Origin: Rhodoplanes tepidamans
GTDB taxonomy: Bacteria; Pseudomonadota; Alphaproteobacteria; Rhizobiales; Xanthobacteraceae
NCBI RefSeq assembly: GCF_030813915.1
Contig: NZ_JAUSUJ010000011.1
Coordinates: 143,126 to 207,125, forward strand
Reading direction: 5' to 3'
Length of the DNA: 64,000 nt
In this document: one piece after another, positions 21,352 to 29,135 of the stretch
Numbering within the stretch: position 1 is the first letter of the stretch
Layout: every line of letters starts with the position of its first letter
Made by a program: the position numbers and the translations under genes
Notes under the pieces: generated by a model
What the model was told of the DNA's origin: nothing
Database searches by the model: none
Seen by the model: only the letters and a program-made list of their open reading frames with translations

Positions 21352-22290
21352 TCACCGCCAGCGGCGGTGCAGCCACAGCCATTGCTCCGGGTGCTCGCGC
21401 ACCCAGGTCTCGACCACGTCGGTGATCGCCTGCATGGTGCCGGCGACGTCGATGCGGCCGTCGGCGTCGCGCACCGGGGCGACCGCGTCCGTGATCTCGC
21501 CCGTGAAGCAGCCCGCCGGCAGGCGGATGATGCGCACCCCGTGGATCGGGCACTCGTACTCGCGCGCCAGCTTGGCGATCAGCGGGCTCACCCGGCAGGG
21601 CCGGCCGAAGAACGTCACGACGACGCCCTTGGAGTCGTGCTGGTCGACCAGCATGCCGACGTGATGGCCGGTCTCCAGGCCGCGGGCCAGTCGCATCGGG
21701 GCGCCGAAGCCGGACGGCACCAGCGTGCCCATCAGGGGCTCGCGCATCTCGATCAGCACGTCGGCGACCGAGCGCATGTTGGGACGCCGGTAGAGCGCCA
21801 TCGAGCGCAGGCCCTCGATGCCGGCGACCACGGCCGGCAGCTCCCAGTTGGCGAGATGCGCCGTGAAGATCACGGCCGGCCTCTCGGCGTCGCGCAGCGC
21901 CTCGAACTTCTTCAGCTCGCGCTCGCCGTAGGTGATGAACTGGCGCTCGCCGCGCGCCCCCTGGGCGGCGATGCGGTCGAGATTGATCACCTCGACGGCG
22001 ACGCGGCCGAGATTGTCCCAGACGCCGGAGAGGATTCTCTCGATCTCCTGGTCCGACTTCTCCGGGAACGCCGCTTTCAGGTTGGCGCGGCCGATCCTGT
22101 GCTCGCGCAGCAACGGGCCGATCCGGCGCATCACGGCGCCGGCCTTGTCGCTCGCGCGCACGCGGTCGAGCCGGCGCAGCAGCCCGATCAGCGGCCGCAC
22201 GGCGCCGCGCAGCAGCCGGTCGAAGCCGCGCTTGACCACCAGGCCGGAGCGCCAGGTCCAGTATTTCCAGTAGTGCAGGGGCGAGTGCAT
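21352..22290 (-). CDS. lpxXL: Lipid A C27-hydroxyl-type very-long-chain acyltransferase LpxXL-like
   Basis: The protein has 312 residues in the LpxL/HtrB acyltransferase superfamily: the HX4E catalytic motif is HLANWE (145-150), with a downstream block DQHDSKGVVVTFFGRPCRVSP and the end EQWLWLHRRWR. In rhizobia the last gene of the acpXL cluster encodes LpxXL, which transfers the 27-hydroxyoctacosanoate (C28) chain from AcpXL to lipid A at the inner membrane. Position as the terminal gene of the cluster supports that assignment over ordinary LpxL/LpxM. It starts 11 bases after the dehydrogenase stop. Confidence 0.88.
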   Translation of the reverse strand: MHSPLHYWKYWTWRSGLVVKRGFDRLLRGAVRPLIGLLRRLDRVRASDKAGAVMRRIGPLLREHRIGRANLKAAFPEKSDQEIERILSGVWDNLGRVAVEVINLDRIAAQGARGERQFITYGERELKKFEALRDAERPAVIFTAHLANWELPAVVAGIEGLRSMALYRRPNMRSVADVLIEMREPLMGTLVPSGFGAPMRLARGLETGHHVGMLVDQHDSKGVVVTFFGRPCRVSPLIAKLAREYECPIHGVRIIRLPAGCFTGEITDAVAPVRDADGRIDVAGTMQAITDVVETWVREHPEQWLWLHRRWR

Positions 22291-22300
22291 CGAACCGCGA

Positions 22301-23323
22301 TCAGAAGGTGACGACCACCTTGCCGAACACCTGTCGGCCGGCGAGGCGATCGAGCCCGCGCTCGAACTCGGCGAGCGGCACCTCGGTGTCGATCACGGGC
22401 TTCAGGCCGGCGGCCATCTTGTCGAGCGACTGGGCGATGTTCCTCATCGTCGCGCCGAACGAGCCGATGATGCGGTACTGCTGCTGGAACAGCTGCATCA
22501 GGTTGAGCGTGATGCTCGGGCCCGAGGTGGCGCCGCAGGTGACGAGGCGGCCGCCGCGCTTGAGGCAGAGCAGCGAGCCGTTGAACGTGTCGGCGCCGAC
22601 GTGCTCGAACACCACGTCGACGCCCTTCTTCTGCGTCAGCTTGCGGGTGACGCCCTCGAAGCGGTCGGTCTTGTAGTTGATCACGTGGTCGGCCCCGAGC
22701 GCCTTCGCCTTCTCGGCCTTGGCGTCGTCGCCCACCGTGGTGATCACGGTGCAGCCGATCTGCTTCGCCATCAGGATCGCGGCGGTGCCGATGCCGGAGC
22801 CGCCGGCATGCACCAGCACGGTCTCGCCGGGCTCGAGCTTCGCGTTGTCGAACAGCATGTGCTGCACGGTGGCGAAGCCGATCGGCGCGCAGGCGGCGTC
22901 GGCGAGCGACACGCCGGCCGGCACCGGGACGACGAGGCGCGCCGGCAGGTTGATCAGGTCGCGGGCGAAGCCGTCGATGTGGAAGCCCATGATGCCGCCG
23001 ACGTTCTCGCACAGATTGTCGCGGCCCTCGCGGCAGGCCTTGCAGGTGCCGCAGGTGAGCGCGCCGTACATCACCACGCCCTGGCCGGGCGTGAAGCCGG
23101 TCACCCCGGAGCCGACGGCGGCGATCTCGCCCGACGCCTCGACACCGACCACGAGCGGCATCTTGCGCTTGGCGAAGGCCATCCCGCGATAGCCCCAAAC
23201 GTCGAGATAGTTCAGCGCGACGGCCTTGACCCGCACCTGCACCTCGCCGCTCGCGGGCGGCGGCGGCGGATCGATCTCGGTCAGCTCGAGCTGTTTGTCG
23301 CCGAGCAGCATCAGGGCGCGCAT
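22301..23323 (-). CDS. Zinc-binding alcohol dehydrogenase of the VLCFA cluster
   Basis: The protein has 340 residues in the medium-chain dehydrogenase family. It has the GroES-like domain with the structural zinc loop CGTCKACREGRDNLC (about 91-105), the catalytic-domain segment VVGVEASGEIAAVG, and a Rossmann motif VHAGGSGIGTAA near residue 170. It is the equivalent of the adh gene that occurs beside lpxXL in the rhizobial acpXL cluster, where it may reduce the enoyl or oxo step of chain elongation; its exact reaction is unproven. ATG 23323 follows a 45-base spacer after the SDR gene. Confidence 0.85.
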   Translation of the reverse strand: MRALMLLGDKQLELTEIDPPPPPASGEVQVRVKAVALNYLDVWGYRGMAFAKRKMPLVVGVEASGEIAAVGSGVTGFTPGQGVVMYGALTCGTCKACREGRDNLCENVGGIMGFHIDGFARDLINLPARLVVPVPAGVSLADAACAPIGFATVQHMLFDNAKLEPGETVLVHAGGSGIGTAAILMAKQIGCTVITTVGDDAKAEKAKALGADHVINYKTDRFEGVTRKLTQKKGVDVVFEHVGADTFNGSLLCLKRGGRLVTCGATSGPSITLNLMQLFQQQYRIIGSFGATMRNIAQSLDKMAAGLKPVIDTEVPLAEFERGLDRLAGRQVFGKVVVTF

Positions 23324-23368
23324 GGAGAGAACCTCTGAGGACGGGCCGCGCCGCGGGGCGCTGGACGA

Positions 23369-24130
23369 TCAGCGATGGACACCGATGGCGGCGGAGAGGC
23401 CGCCGTCGATCGGCAGCACGGCGCCGGTCAGGTAGGCGGCGGCCGGCGACAGCAGGAAGGCGACCAGGGCGGCGATCTCGTCGGGCCTGGCGAAGCGCCG
23501 CGCCGGGATCTGGCCTTCCATCTGGGCCCGGTACTTCTCGTAAGGCGCCATCATGGCGGTGTCGATGAAGCCGGGCGCGACGTAGTTGACGGTGACGCCG
23601 TTGCGGGCCGTCTCGATCGCCAGCGTGCGCACATAGGCGAGCAGGGCGGCCTTCGAGGCCGCGTAGGCGGCGTTGCCCTGGTTGGCCTGCAGGGCCGTGA
23701 TCGAGCCGATGGCGACGATCCGCCCGGTCTTGGCGCGCATCATCGGCCGTGTCAGTGCGCCCACGAGACGGGTGAACGACCAGAAGTTCACCTGCATGGC
23801 CGCTTCGGCCTTCGCCTGGTCGAGCATCATGGCGAGCGCGTCGTAGCTCTGCCCGGCATTGTGGACGAAGCCGGCGAAGGCCGGCATGTCCGCGAGCGTC
23901 CCGGCGAAGCTTTCGACGGCGGCGCGGTCCGACAGGTCGAGCCTCTCCACGGCGACCTTGCGGTCCGGCGCGGCGGCGGACAGCTCGGCGATCAGCGCCT
24001 CGGCCTCGGCCGTGGCGGACCGCACCGTGAAGCTGACGTCGAAGCCGGCCGCGACGACGGCCCGCACGATGGCGGCCCCGAGCCCGCGGCCGCCGCCGGT
24101 GACGAGGACGTGTCCGCAAGAGGTGGTCAT
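23369..24130 (-). CDS. SDR family oxidoreductase, FabG-like
   Basis: The protein has 253 residues. It has the Rossmann motif TGGGRGLGAA (11-20), NAG (90s), catalytic Ser in AIGSITALQANQ and the YAASK pair, so all SDR catalytic residues are present; its end TGAVLPIDGGLSA is typical. In this operon it would reduce 3-oxoacyl-AcpXL to the 3-hydroxy form. The textbook acpXL cluster of Rhizobium lacks this gene between fabF1 and adh, so it may have been recruited to make the chain-elongation set self-contained. Confidence 0.85.
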   Translation of the reverse strand: MTTSCGHVLVTGGGRGLGAAIVRAVVAAGFDVSFTVRSATAEAEALIAELSAAAPDRKVAVERLDLSDRAAVESFAGTLADMPAFAGFVHNAGQSYDALAMMLDQAKAEAAMQVNFWSFTRLVGALTRPMMRAKTGRIVAIGSITALQANQGNAAYAASKAALLAYVRTLAIETARNGVTVNYVAPGFIDTAMMAPYEKYRAQMEGQIPARRFARPDEIAALVAFLLSPAAAYLTGAVLPIDGGLSAAIGVHR

Positions 24131-24157
24131 CGTGACTCCAGTCGAACCGTTCCGACG

Positions 24158-24261
24158 TCATTCCGGGCCGCGCGCCCGAGCGCGCGGACCCGGAATCCAG
24201 CCACCGCCTCCGAGCAGGCCGCTGGATTCCGGGTTCGCCGCTGCGCGGCGCCCCGGAATGA
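24158..24261. repeat. REP-like intergenic palindrome, copy A
   Basis: Outer arms TCATTCCGGG / CCCGGAATGA and inner arms GGAATCCAG / CTGGATTCC enclose two GC-rich hairpins. It can form a cruciform-like fold of about 100 bases and lies between the SDR and ketosynthase genes. Similar copies are at 25614-25713 and (half) 63888-63920. Confidence 0.8.
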
Positions 24262-24281
24262 CCGCGAGGAGCTGTCCGCCA

Positions 24282-25559
24282 TCACGCCGGCTCCAGGCCC
24301 ATCACCAGGGTGACGTTCTGGCCGCCGAAGCCGAAGGAGTTGGAGAGCGCGTGCGTGACCCGGGCGTCGCGTGCCACGTTCGGCACGACGTCGAGCGGGA
24401 TCGCCGGGTCCGGAATCTGGTGGTTGATGGTCGGCGGGATGCGCTGGTTCATCAGCGTCATCACGGTGAACACCGCCTCCACGGCGCCGGCCGCCGACAG
24501 CGTGTGGCCGACCATCGACTTGTTGGACGAGATCGGGACCAGGGGGGCGCGCTCGCCGAACACGGCGGTGACGCCCAGGCACTCCATCTTGTCGTTCTCG
24601 GGCGTCGAGGTGCCGTGCGCGTTGATGTAGTCGATGTCGGCGATGGTGAGCCCGGCGTCGGCGATCGCCTGGTTCATGCAGCCGATGATCGGCTTGCCGT
24701 CCGGGCTGGTGCGGGTGCGGTGGAACGAGTCCGACAGCTCGCCGCAGCCCTCGACCACGCCGAGGATCTTCGCACCGCGCGCCTTCGCCGATTCGTAGCT
24801 CTCCAGCACCAGGGCGCCGGCGCCCTCGGCCATGACGAAGCCGTCGCGGTTCTTGGAGAAGGGCTTCGCCGCCTCCTCGGGGACGTCGTTGGCGGTGGTC
24901 AGCGCCGACAGGAGCGAGAAGCGCACCAGGCTCTCGGTGTTGACCGAGCCGTCGGTGCCGACGCACAGCGCCGCGTCGGTCTCGCCGCGGCGGATCGCCT
25001 CGACCCCGAGCTGGATGGCGCTGGCGCCGGTTGCGCAGGCGGTCGACAGCGAGATCGGCATGCCCTGGGTGCCGAAGCGGGCGGCCAGGTGATCGGCCAC
25101 CGAGGCGAACTGGAAGCGCTCGTGATGGGCCTTGAAGCGGCCCGTGGCGGCGGCCCGCAGCATGTCGTCGTAGGTGGCATGGCCGGCGGCGCCGGCGGCT
25201 TCGGCGAGCTCCACGCGCTGCGGCCATTCGATCTCGACCGGGGCGACGCCGAGGAACAGCGGCCCGGGGAAATGCCCGGGCGTGCCGATGCCCGATTCGG
25301 CGATCGCCTCGTCGACGGCGAGCTCGGCGAGCCGCTCCGAGAGCAGGGGGGCGCTGAACGGCTCGGCGGCGACGAAGTCGACGCAGCCGGCGATGCGGGT
25401 CTTGAGCCCCTCGGTCGGGAACCGGGTGATGGCGCGGATGCCCGACCGGCCCGCCGTCAGCTTCGACCAGTTCTCGCTCTTGCCGGCGCCCAGCGAGGTG
25501 ACGATGCCCATGCCCGTCACCACCACCACGGGGCGGCCGGCCTTGTCGCGCACTGCCAT
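24282..25559 (-). CDS. fabF1XL: Beta-ketoacyl-ACP synthase of the VLCFA cluster (catalytic subunit)
   Basis: The protein has 425 residues, a KAS II (thiolase-fold) condensing enzyme that would elongate AcpXL-bound chains with malonyl units. The catalytic triad is complete: Cys175 in STACATGAS, His315 in YINAHGTSTP and His352 in NKSMVGHTLSAAGA. ATG 25559 is chosen since GGAGACC precedes it at the right spacing; a GTG 15 bases upstream would overlap that ribosome site. It lies next to a second, inactive-looking ketosynthase and the two may act as a heterodimer. Confidence 0.92.
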   Translation of the reverse strand: MAVRDKAGRPVVVVTGMGIVTSLGAGKSENWSKLTAGRSGIRAITRFPTEGLKTRIAGCVDFVAAEPFSAPLLSERLAELAVDEAIAESGIGTPGHFPGPLFLGVAPVEIEWPQRVELAEAAGAAGHATYDDMLRAAATGRFKAHHERFQFASVADHLAARFGTQGMPISLSTACATGASAIQLGVEAIRRGETDAALCVGTDGSVNTESLVRFSLLSALTTANDVPEEAAKPFSKNRDGFVMAEGAGALVLESYESAKARGAKILGVVEGCGELSDSFHRTRTSPDGKPIIGCMNQAIADAGLTIADIDYINAHGTSTPENDKMECLGVTAVFGERAPLVPISSNKSMVGHTLSAAGAVEAVFTVMTLMNQRIPPTINHQIPDPAIPLDVVPNVARDARVTHALSNSFGFGGQNVTLVMGLEPA

Positions 25560-25613
25560 GTCGGGTCTCCTCACAGTGGAGCGCGGCAGGACCTCTGCCC
25601 GGCTCCCAGCCTC

Positions 25614-25713
25614 GTCATTCCCGAGGTCTCGCGACGCGGGTTGTCCGGAATCCGCGACCCCTGCTGGTGTTCATGGATTCCGGGCTCGCTGCGGCGCGGC
25701 GCCCGGGAACGAC
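25614..25713. repeat. REP-like intergenic palindrome, copy B
   Basis: GTCATTCCCG at one end and CGGGAACGAC at the other, with internal CCGGAATCC / GGATTCCGG, related to copy A. Located between the two ketosynthase genes of the VLCFA operon; the ketosynthase stop is at 25727. Confidence 0.72.
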
Positions 25714-25726
25714 GGAGTGCCTAGTC

Positions 25727-26917
25727 CTAGCGCACCGCCTCGACCAGGGCGAGGCCCTCGCCGCGCCAGTGGCCGACGCCGGTCACCACCACCCGGTCGA
25801 GCGGACCGGCCACGGGCTGCTCGAAGCCGGTGGTGTCGCACGGGCCGAACAGCCGGCCGTGGCCGAGCGCCAGGACGGCAAGCGCGATGTTGAACACGAA
25901 TTGCGGCTCGATCGAGTGGCCGGCGACGCTGCCGGTCGCCCGCACCGGCAGGCCGCGGGCGGCCAGCAGCTCGCGCTCCTCGTCGGTCGCTCCGGCGGCC
26001 CCGGTGGCGCCCGACAGCACGGCGGCCCGATCGGCCGCGACGGCCGGCAGGCGGCCCCACAGCCGGTCCAGCGAGGCCTTGACGGCACCGGGCTCGGTCC
26101 GCGCCGCGCGGTCGCTGACGACGGCCGTCAGCTTCGCCAGCGGTGTCGCCCCGCGCGCCTCGGCGTGGGTCCGCTCCTCGATCACCAGGAAGGCACCGAG
26201 CGAGCCGGTGGCGAAGCCCGGCTGCCCCGCCCGGTCCCACACGGTCCGGTACGGCGCCTTGAGAGCGTGGCCGCCGAACTCGAACAGCATCAGCAGGTCC
26301 TTGCGCTCGCCGTTCTGCGAGCCGCCCACCAGGGTGACGTCGCTCTGGCCCGCCGCGATGCGGGCGGCGGCGATGCGCACCGCCTCGATGCCCGAGCCTT
26401 CCTCGCCCATGAAGGTGCGCGAGGAGCCGGTGACGCCGTGCACGATCGAGATGTTGCCGGCCAGCAGGTTGGAGAGCTGGGCCAGGAACAGGGTTGGCCG
26501 CAGGTCGCTGGTGAGCCGCTCGTTGAGATAGGCGCCGGGATCGTTGGCGCCGGCCAGGCCCGACACGATGGCGCTGTCCACGGCCCAGTCGCGCTCGCCG
26601 CCGCCGGCCGCGACGATCATGTCGGTGCGGCCGAGGATCTCGGCCCGGCCCTTCAGCCCGGCCGAATCGAGGGCGAGCCCGGCCGCATAGGTGCCGGTGC
26701 GCTGCCACTGCTCCATCTGGCGCTGATCGCCCTTCTTGGGGATCTGCGCATCGAAGGAGGGGAGGGCGAGCGGGTGGACCACGTAGGGCGCGAAGGTGGT
26801 CTCGTCGTAGACGGCCTTGCCGGCGTCCAGCGCCTGCCAGTGGGCATCGGCGCCTTCGCCGAGGCAGGACACGAGCCCGACCCCGGTGATCCAGGCCTCG
26901 CGGGGCGCGTCAGCCAT
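25727..26917 (-). CDS. fabF2XL: Ketosynthase homologue lacking active-site Cys and first His (FabF2-like)
   Basis: The protein has 396 residues with a ketosynthase fold (start WITGVGLVSCLGEGADAHW). The nucleophile motif TACATG is replaced near 157-164 by SIVHGVTG; the only cysteines are 18 and 360, so no catalytic Cys exists. The first His motif (NAHGTxTP) is replaced by LSGATGAAGAT (301-311). Only the second His region is kept (VAGHSIEPQF, His334). It thus resembles the chain-length-factor subunit of type II polyketide synthases and would pair with the active enzyme encoded next. ATG 26917 overlaps the fabZ stop by 8 bases, a tight coupling. Confidence 0.85.
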   Translation of the reverse strand: MADAPREAWITGVGLVSCLGEGADAHWQALDAGKAVYDETTFAPYVVHPLALPSFDAQIPKKGDQRQMEQWQRTGTYAAGLALDSAGLKGRAEILGRTDMIVAAGGGERDWAVDSAIVSGLAGANDPGAYLNERLTSDLRPTLFLAQLSNLLAGNISIVHGVTGSSRTFMGEEGSGIEAVRIAAARIAAGQSDVTLVGGSQNGERKDLLMLFEFGGHALKAPYRTVWDRAGQPGFATGSLGAFLVIEERTHAEARGATPLAKLTAVVSDRAARTEPGAVKASLDRLWGRLPAVAADRAAVLSGATGAAGATDEERELLAARGLPVRATGSVAGHSIEPQFVFNIALAVLALGHGRLFGPCDTTGFEQPVAGPLDRVVVTGVGHWRGEGLALVEAVR

Positions 26918-27383
26918 GGGCGGTGATCTCCAGGGGGTATCCGATCCGCCGCGCCACCTCTTCCATGTTGGTCCGGAAGTCCGGGTGCGGGAACGGCACG
27001 ATGCGGAAGGTGAGGTCGGCCTCGCAGACGGTCTTGCCCTCGACCCTGACGCTCGCATGCGTCACGGCGAAGCCGGAGCCGTCGTGCTCGAGTCGGCCGG
27101 TGATCGACAGTGCCTGCCCGGGGGTCACGAAGGTGCGGAGCTTGGCCTCCTTGACGGCGGCCAGGAAAGGCATCCGGGCGAGGCCGTTGAGGCCGAGCAG
27201 AAGCCAGCCGCAGGTCTGCGCCATGGCCTCGATCAGCAGCACCCCGGGCATCAGCGGATGGCCGGGGAAGTGGCCTTCGAAGATCGTGCTCGTCTCGGGG
27301 ACCTGCGCATGCATCTCGATCGTTCGCGCGTCGAGGTCGAGTGCGACGATCCGGTCGATGAGCTGGAAATACTCGAGACGCAT
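26910..27383 (-). CDS. fabZXL: 3-hydroxyacyl-ACP dehydratase FabZ-like of the VLCFA cluster
   Basis: The protein has 157 residues, a hot-dog-fold dehydratase. The catalytic His is in FEGHFPGHPLMPGVLLIEAMAQ (near 37-57), with the catalytic acidic residue in LLIEAMAQ. It would dehydrate 3-hydroxyacyl chains on AcpXL. ATG 27383 lies 9 bases from the acpXL stop. The tail (about 120-157) is longer than in housekeeping FabZ, fitting the XL type. Confidence 0.9.
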   Translation of the reverse strand: MRLEYFQLIDRIVALDLDARTIEMHAQVPETSTIFEGHFPGHPLMPGVLLIEAMAQTCGWLLLGLNGLARMPFLAAVKEAKLRTFVTPGQALSITGRLEHDGSGFAVTHASVRVEGKTVCEADLTFRIVPFPHPDFRTNMEEVARRIGYPLEITAHG

Positions 27384-27392
27384 CGGGGGCGC

Positions 27393-27674
27393 TCAGGCGC
27401 CCTTGGCGGCGACGAGCTGGTCGATGCGAGTACAGAGGTTGCCGAGCACGAAGTACTGCTCGGTGGTCGCCTTGCCGTCGTTGACCTCCTGGGTCCACTG
27501 CTCGAGCGGCAGCTTGATCCCGAAGGCCTTGTCGATCGCGAAGGCGATGTCGAGGAAGTCGAGGCTGTCGATGCCGAGATCGTCGATGGCGTGGCTCTCC
27601 GGCGTGATCTTCTCACGCGGAATGTCGCATGTTTCCGAGATGATATTGGCGACGGTATCGAACGTCGAGGACAT
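27393..27674 (-). CDS. acpXL: Acyl carrier protein AcpXL
   Basis: The protein has 93 residues, a carrier that holds very long chains (27-hydroxy-C28) as 4'-phosphopantetheine thioesters for lipid A. The prosthetic-group Ser37 is in [16 protein letters not shown]. Length and the C-terminal extension ([22 protein letters not shown]) distinguish it from AcpP (about 78 residues) and match AcpXL. First gene of the operon; the following genes overlap or are spaced closely. Confidence 0.93.
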   Translation of the reverse strand: MSSTFDTVANIISETCDIPREKITPESHAIDDLGIDSLDFLDIAFAIDKAFGIKLPLEQWTQEVNDGKATTEQYFVLGNLCTRIDQLVAAKGA

Positions 27675-27908
27675 CGGTGACTCTCTGAATGCCGTGAATC
27701 CTGCCCGGCACGCGCAAGCGCATGCCCCCCAATACGGCGGCGATGGGTCGCTCTTTCGTTCCGGTCCGTATAGCCAAGACCCTGCGGGAGCGCAATGCGC
27801 GCCGCCGGCTGTCCCCCGCTGGACCGCAATGTCTTGCCGGGCCGCCCGAATCGGCCGCCGGCCGCAGCCGCGCGGCGGGGCTCGCGCGACCCCTCGTCCG
27901 GGGGCCCC

Positions 27909-28316
27909 TCACGGCCCCGGCGGCGTCTTGGGCAGCGGGACCGGGGTACAGCCGGGCCGGCCGCTGAGCACGCAATCCTGGCTTTTCCGCTGATCCGCCA
28001 TGGTGGCGGCGATCCACAGGCCGCCGCCGATCAGGAGCGTGAGCACGACCAGGGCGGCGATGTTGGTGAGCACGCGGTGGCGGTAGTCGTCCGGCTCCTC
28101 GCCGGCCTCGTAATGCGAAAGGTCGGCCACCACGGTCGCGGGAGGCGGGGCCGACCGGCCGGAGCGGGGGCCCGGTGCGCCCGGGCGGGGCACGAAGGGG
28201 ATCACCCGGCCGCGCTCCTCGCTCGGCTCGGCGTCGCCGCGGGGGCGGTCGCCGGGACCGAGGCCGCGCCGGCGCTCTCCGCCTCCGATCCGTCCCCGGG
28301 TGGGTCCGCCCGCCAT
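27909..28316 (-). CDS. Small single-pass membrane protein
   Basis: The protein has 135 residues. The first 80 are Gly/Arg/Pro-rich and disordered; a single membrane helix (VLTNIAALVVLTLLIGGGLWIA, about 90-111) follows DDYRHR, and then MADQRKSQDCVLSGRPGC with two cysteines outside. Proteins with DDYRHR + helix + K-QDC...C are found as unnamed neighbours in Rhizobiales. ATG 28316 (MAGGPTR) is preferred; an upstream start at 28448 is possible. Function unknown. Confidence 0.6.
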   Translation of the reverse strand: MAGGPTRGRIGGGERRRGLGPGDRPRGDAEPSEERGRVIPFVPRPGAPGPRSGRSAPPPATVVADLSHYEAGEEPDDYRHRVLTNIAALVVLTLLIGGGLWIAATMADQRKSQDCVLSGRPGCTPVPLPKTPPGP

Positions 28317-28533
28317 GCTTCGCTCACCTGCCGGTTCGATGATGGTGGAATCCCGGGCCGGCCATGGACATTCGGCACCGGTTCGACCCGAAGCGACCGG
28401 CGCAGCGATCGAGTGCCATTGTATCACTCCGGCGGCCGTCGTGACCAAGCCCGTGTGGGGCTTCGCGTCAACGTTACATCAACACCTCCTGCCGCATAAG
28501 TGTTGCGATGCCGATCCTTCACAGCGTGGTCCG

Positions 28534-29025
28534 ATGCGCCCTCTCGTGACGCTCCTCGCCGTCGTTCTCGCCGTCCTGGCCCTGTCCGGCCCGCCGGCGG
28601 CGGCCCAGACCTATCGGACGGGCGCCATCGAGATCGAGAACCCGTGGGCCCGCGCGACGCCGGCCGGCGCCACCGTCACGGCCGGCTACATGCGGATCAC
28701 CAACACGGGCGCGGTGCCGGATCGCCTGCTCGCGATCCGCTCGGCCGCGGCCGGCAGCGTCGATCTCCAGGAGCTGTCGCTCGACGACAACGTCATGCGC
28801 CTGCGCACCCTCGCCCGCGGCCTCGCCATCGCGCCCGGCCAGACCATCGAGCTGCGCCCCGGCTTTCCCTGGCAGGCCGTGTTCGCCAGCCTGGTGAGCC
28901 AGCTCCGGCCCGGCGACCGGGTTCCGGCCACGCTGGTGTTCGAGCAGGCCGGCAGCGTCGAGGTCGACCTCGCCGTCCATCCGATCGGCACCGGCCTGCG
29001 CCGCGCCAGCGCAGCCGGCGGCTGA
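28534..29025 (+). CDS. PCu(A)C-fold protein with lost copper ligands
   Basis: The protein has 163 residues, with a signal peptide ending near AAA-QT. The mature cupredoxin-like domain of PCu(A)C (DUF461) copper chaperones is recognisable: NPWARATPAGATVTAGYMRITNTG and VMRLRTLARGLAIAPGQTIEL. The usual Cu(I) ligands HxM...M...HxM are mostly gone: QEL replaces HEM and PWQA replaces the HLM step; only VMRLR Met remains. It can hardly bind copper in the normal way. ATG 28534 is the best start for the signal peptide. No cytochrome oxidase genes are near. Confidence 0.78.
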   Translation: MRPLVTLLAVVLAVLALSGPPAAAQTYRTGAIEIENPWARATPAGATVTAGYMRITNTGAVPDRLLAIRSAAAGSVDLQELSLDDNVMRLRTLARGLAIAPGQTIELRPGFPWQAVFASLVSQLRPGDRVPATLVFEQAGSVEVDLAVHPIGTGLRRASAAGG

Positions 29026-29056
29026 GCCGGCCGGCCTGAGGCGATTCGGCTCCGCC

Positions 29057-29088
29057 ATACGTTTGATTAAGGATACGTTTGATTAAGG
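29057..29088. repeat. 16-bp perfect tandem duplication
   Basis: ATACGTTTGATTAAGG at 29057-29072 is repeated exactly at 29073-29088, in an AT-rich patch 48 bases before the EAL gene. Could be a regulator site or a slippage duplication. Confidence 0.9.
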
Positions 29089-29135
29089 GACCTCGGTTAT
29101 TCGGTGAGGGTCCAGGATCGCGATCCGGGGAGCCC

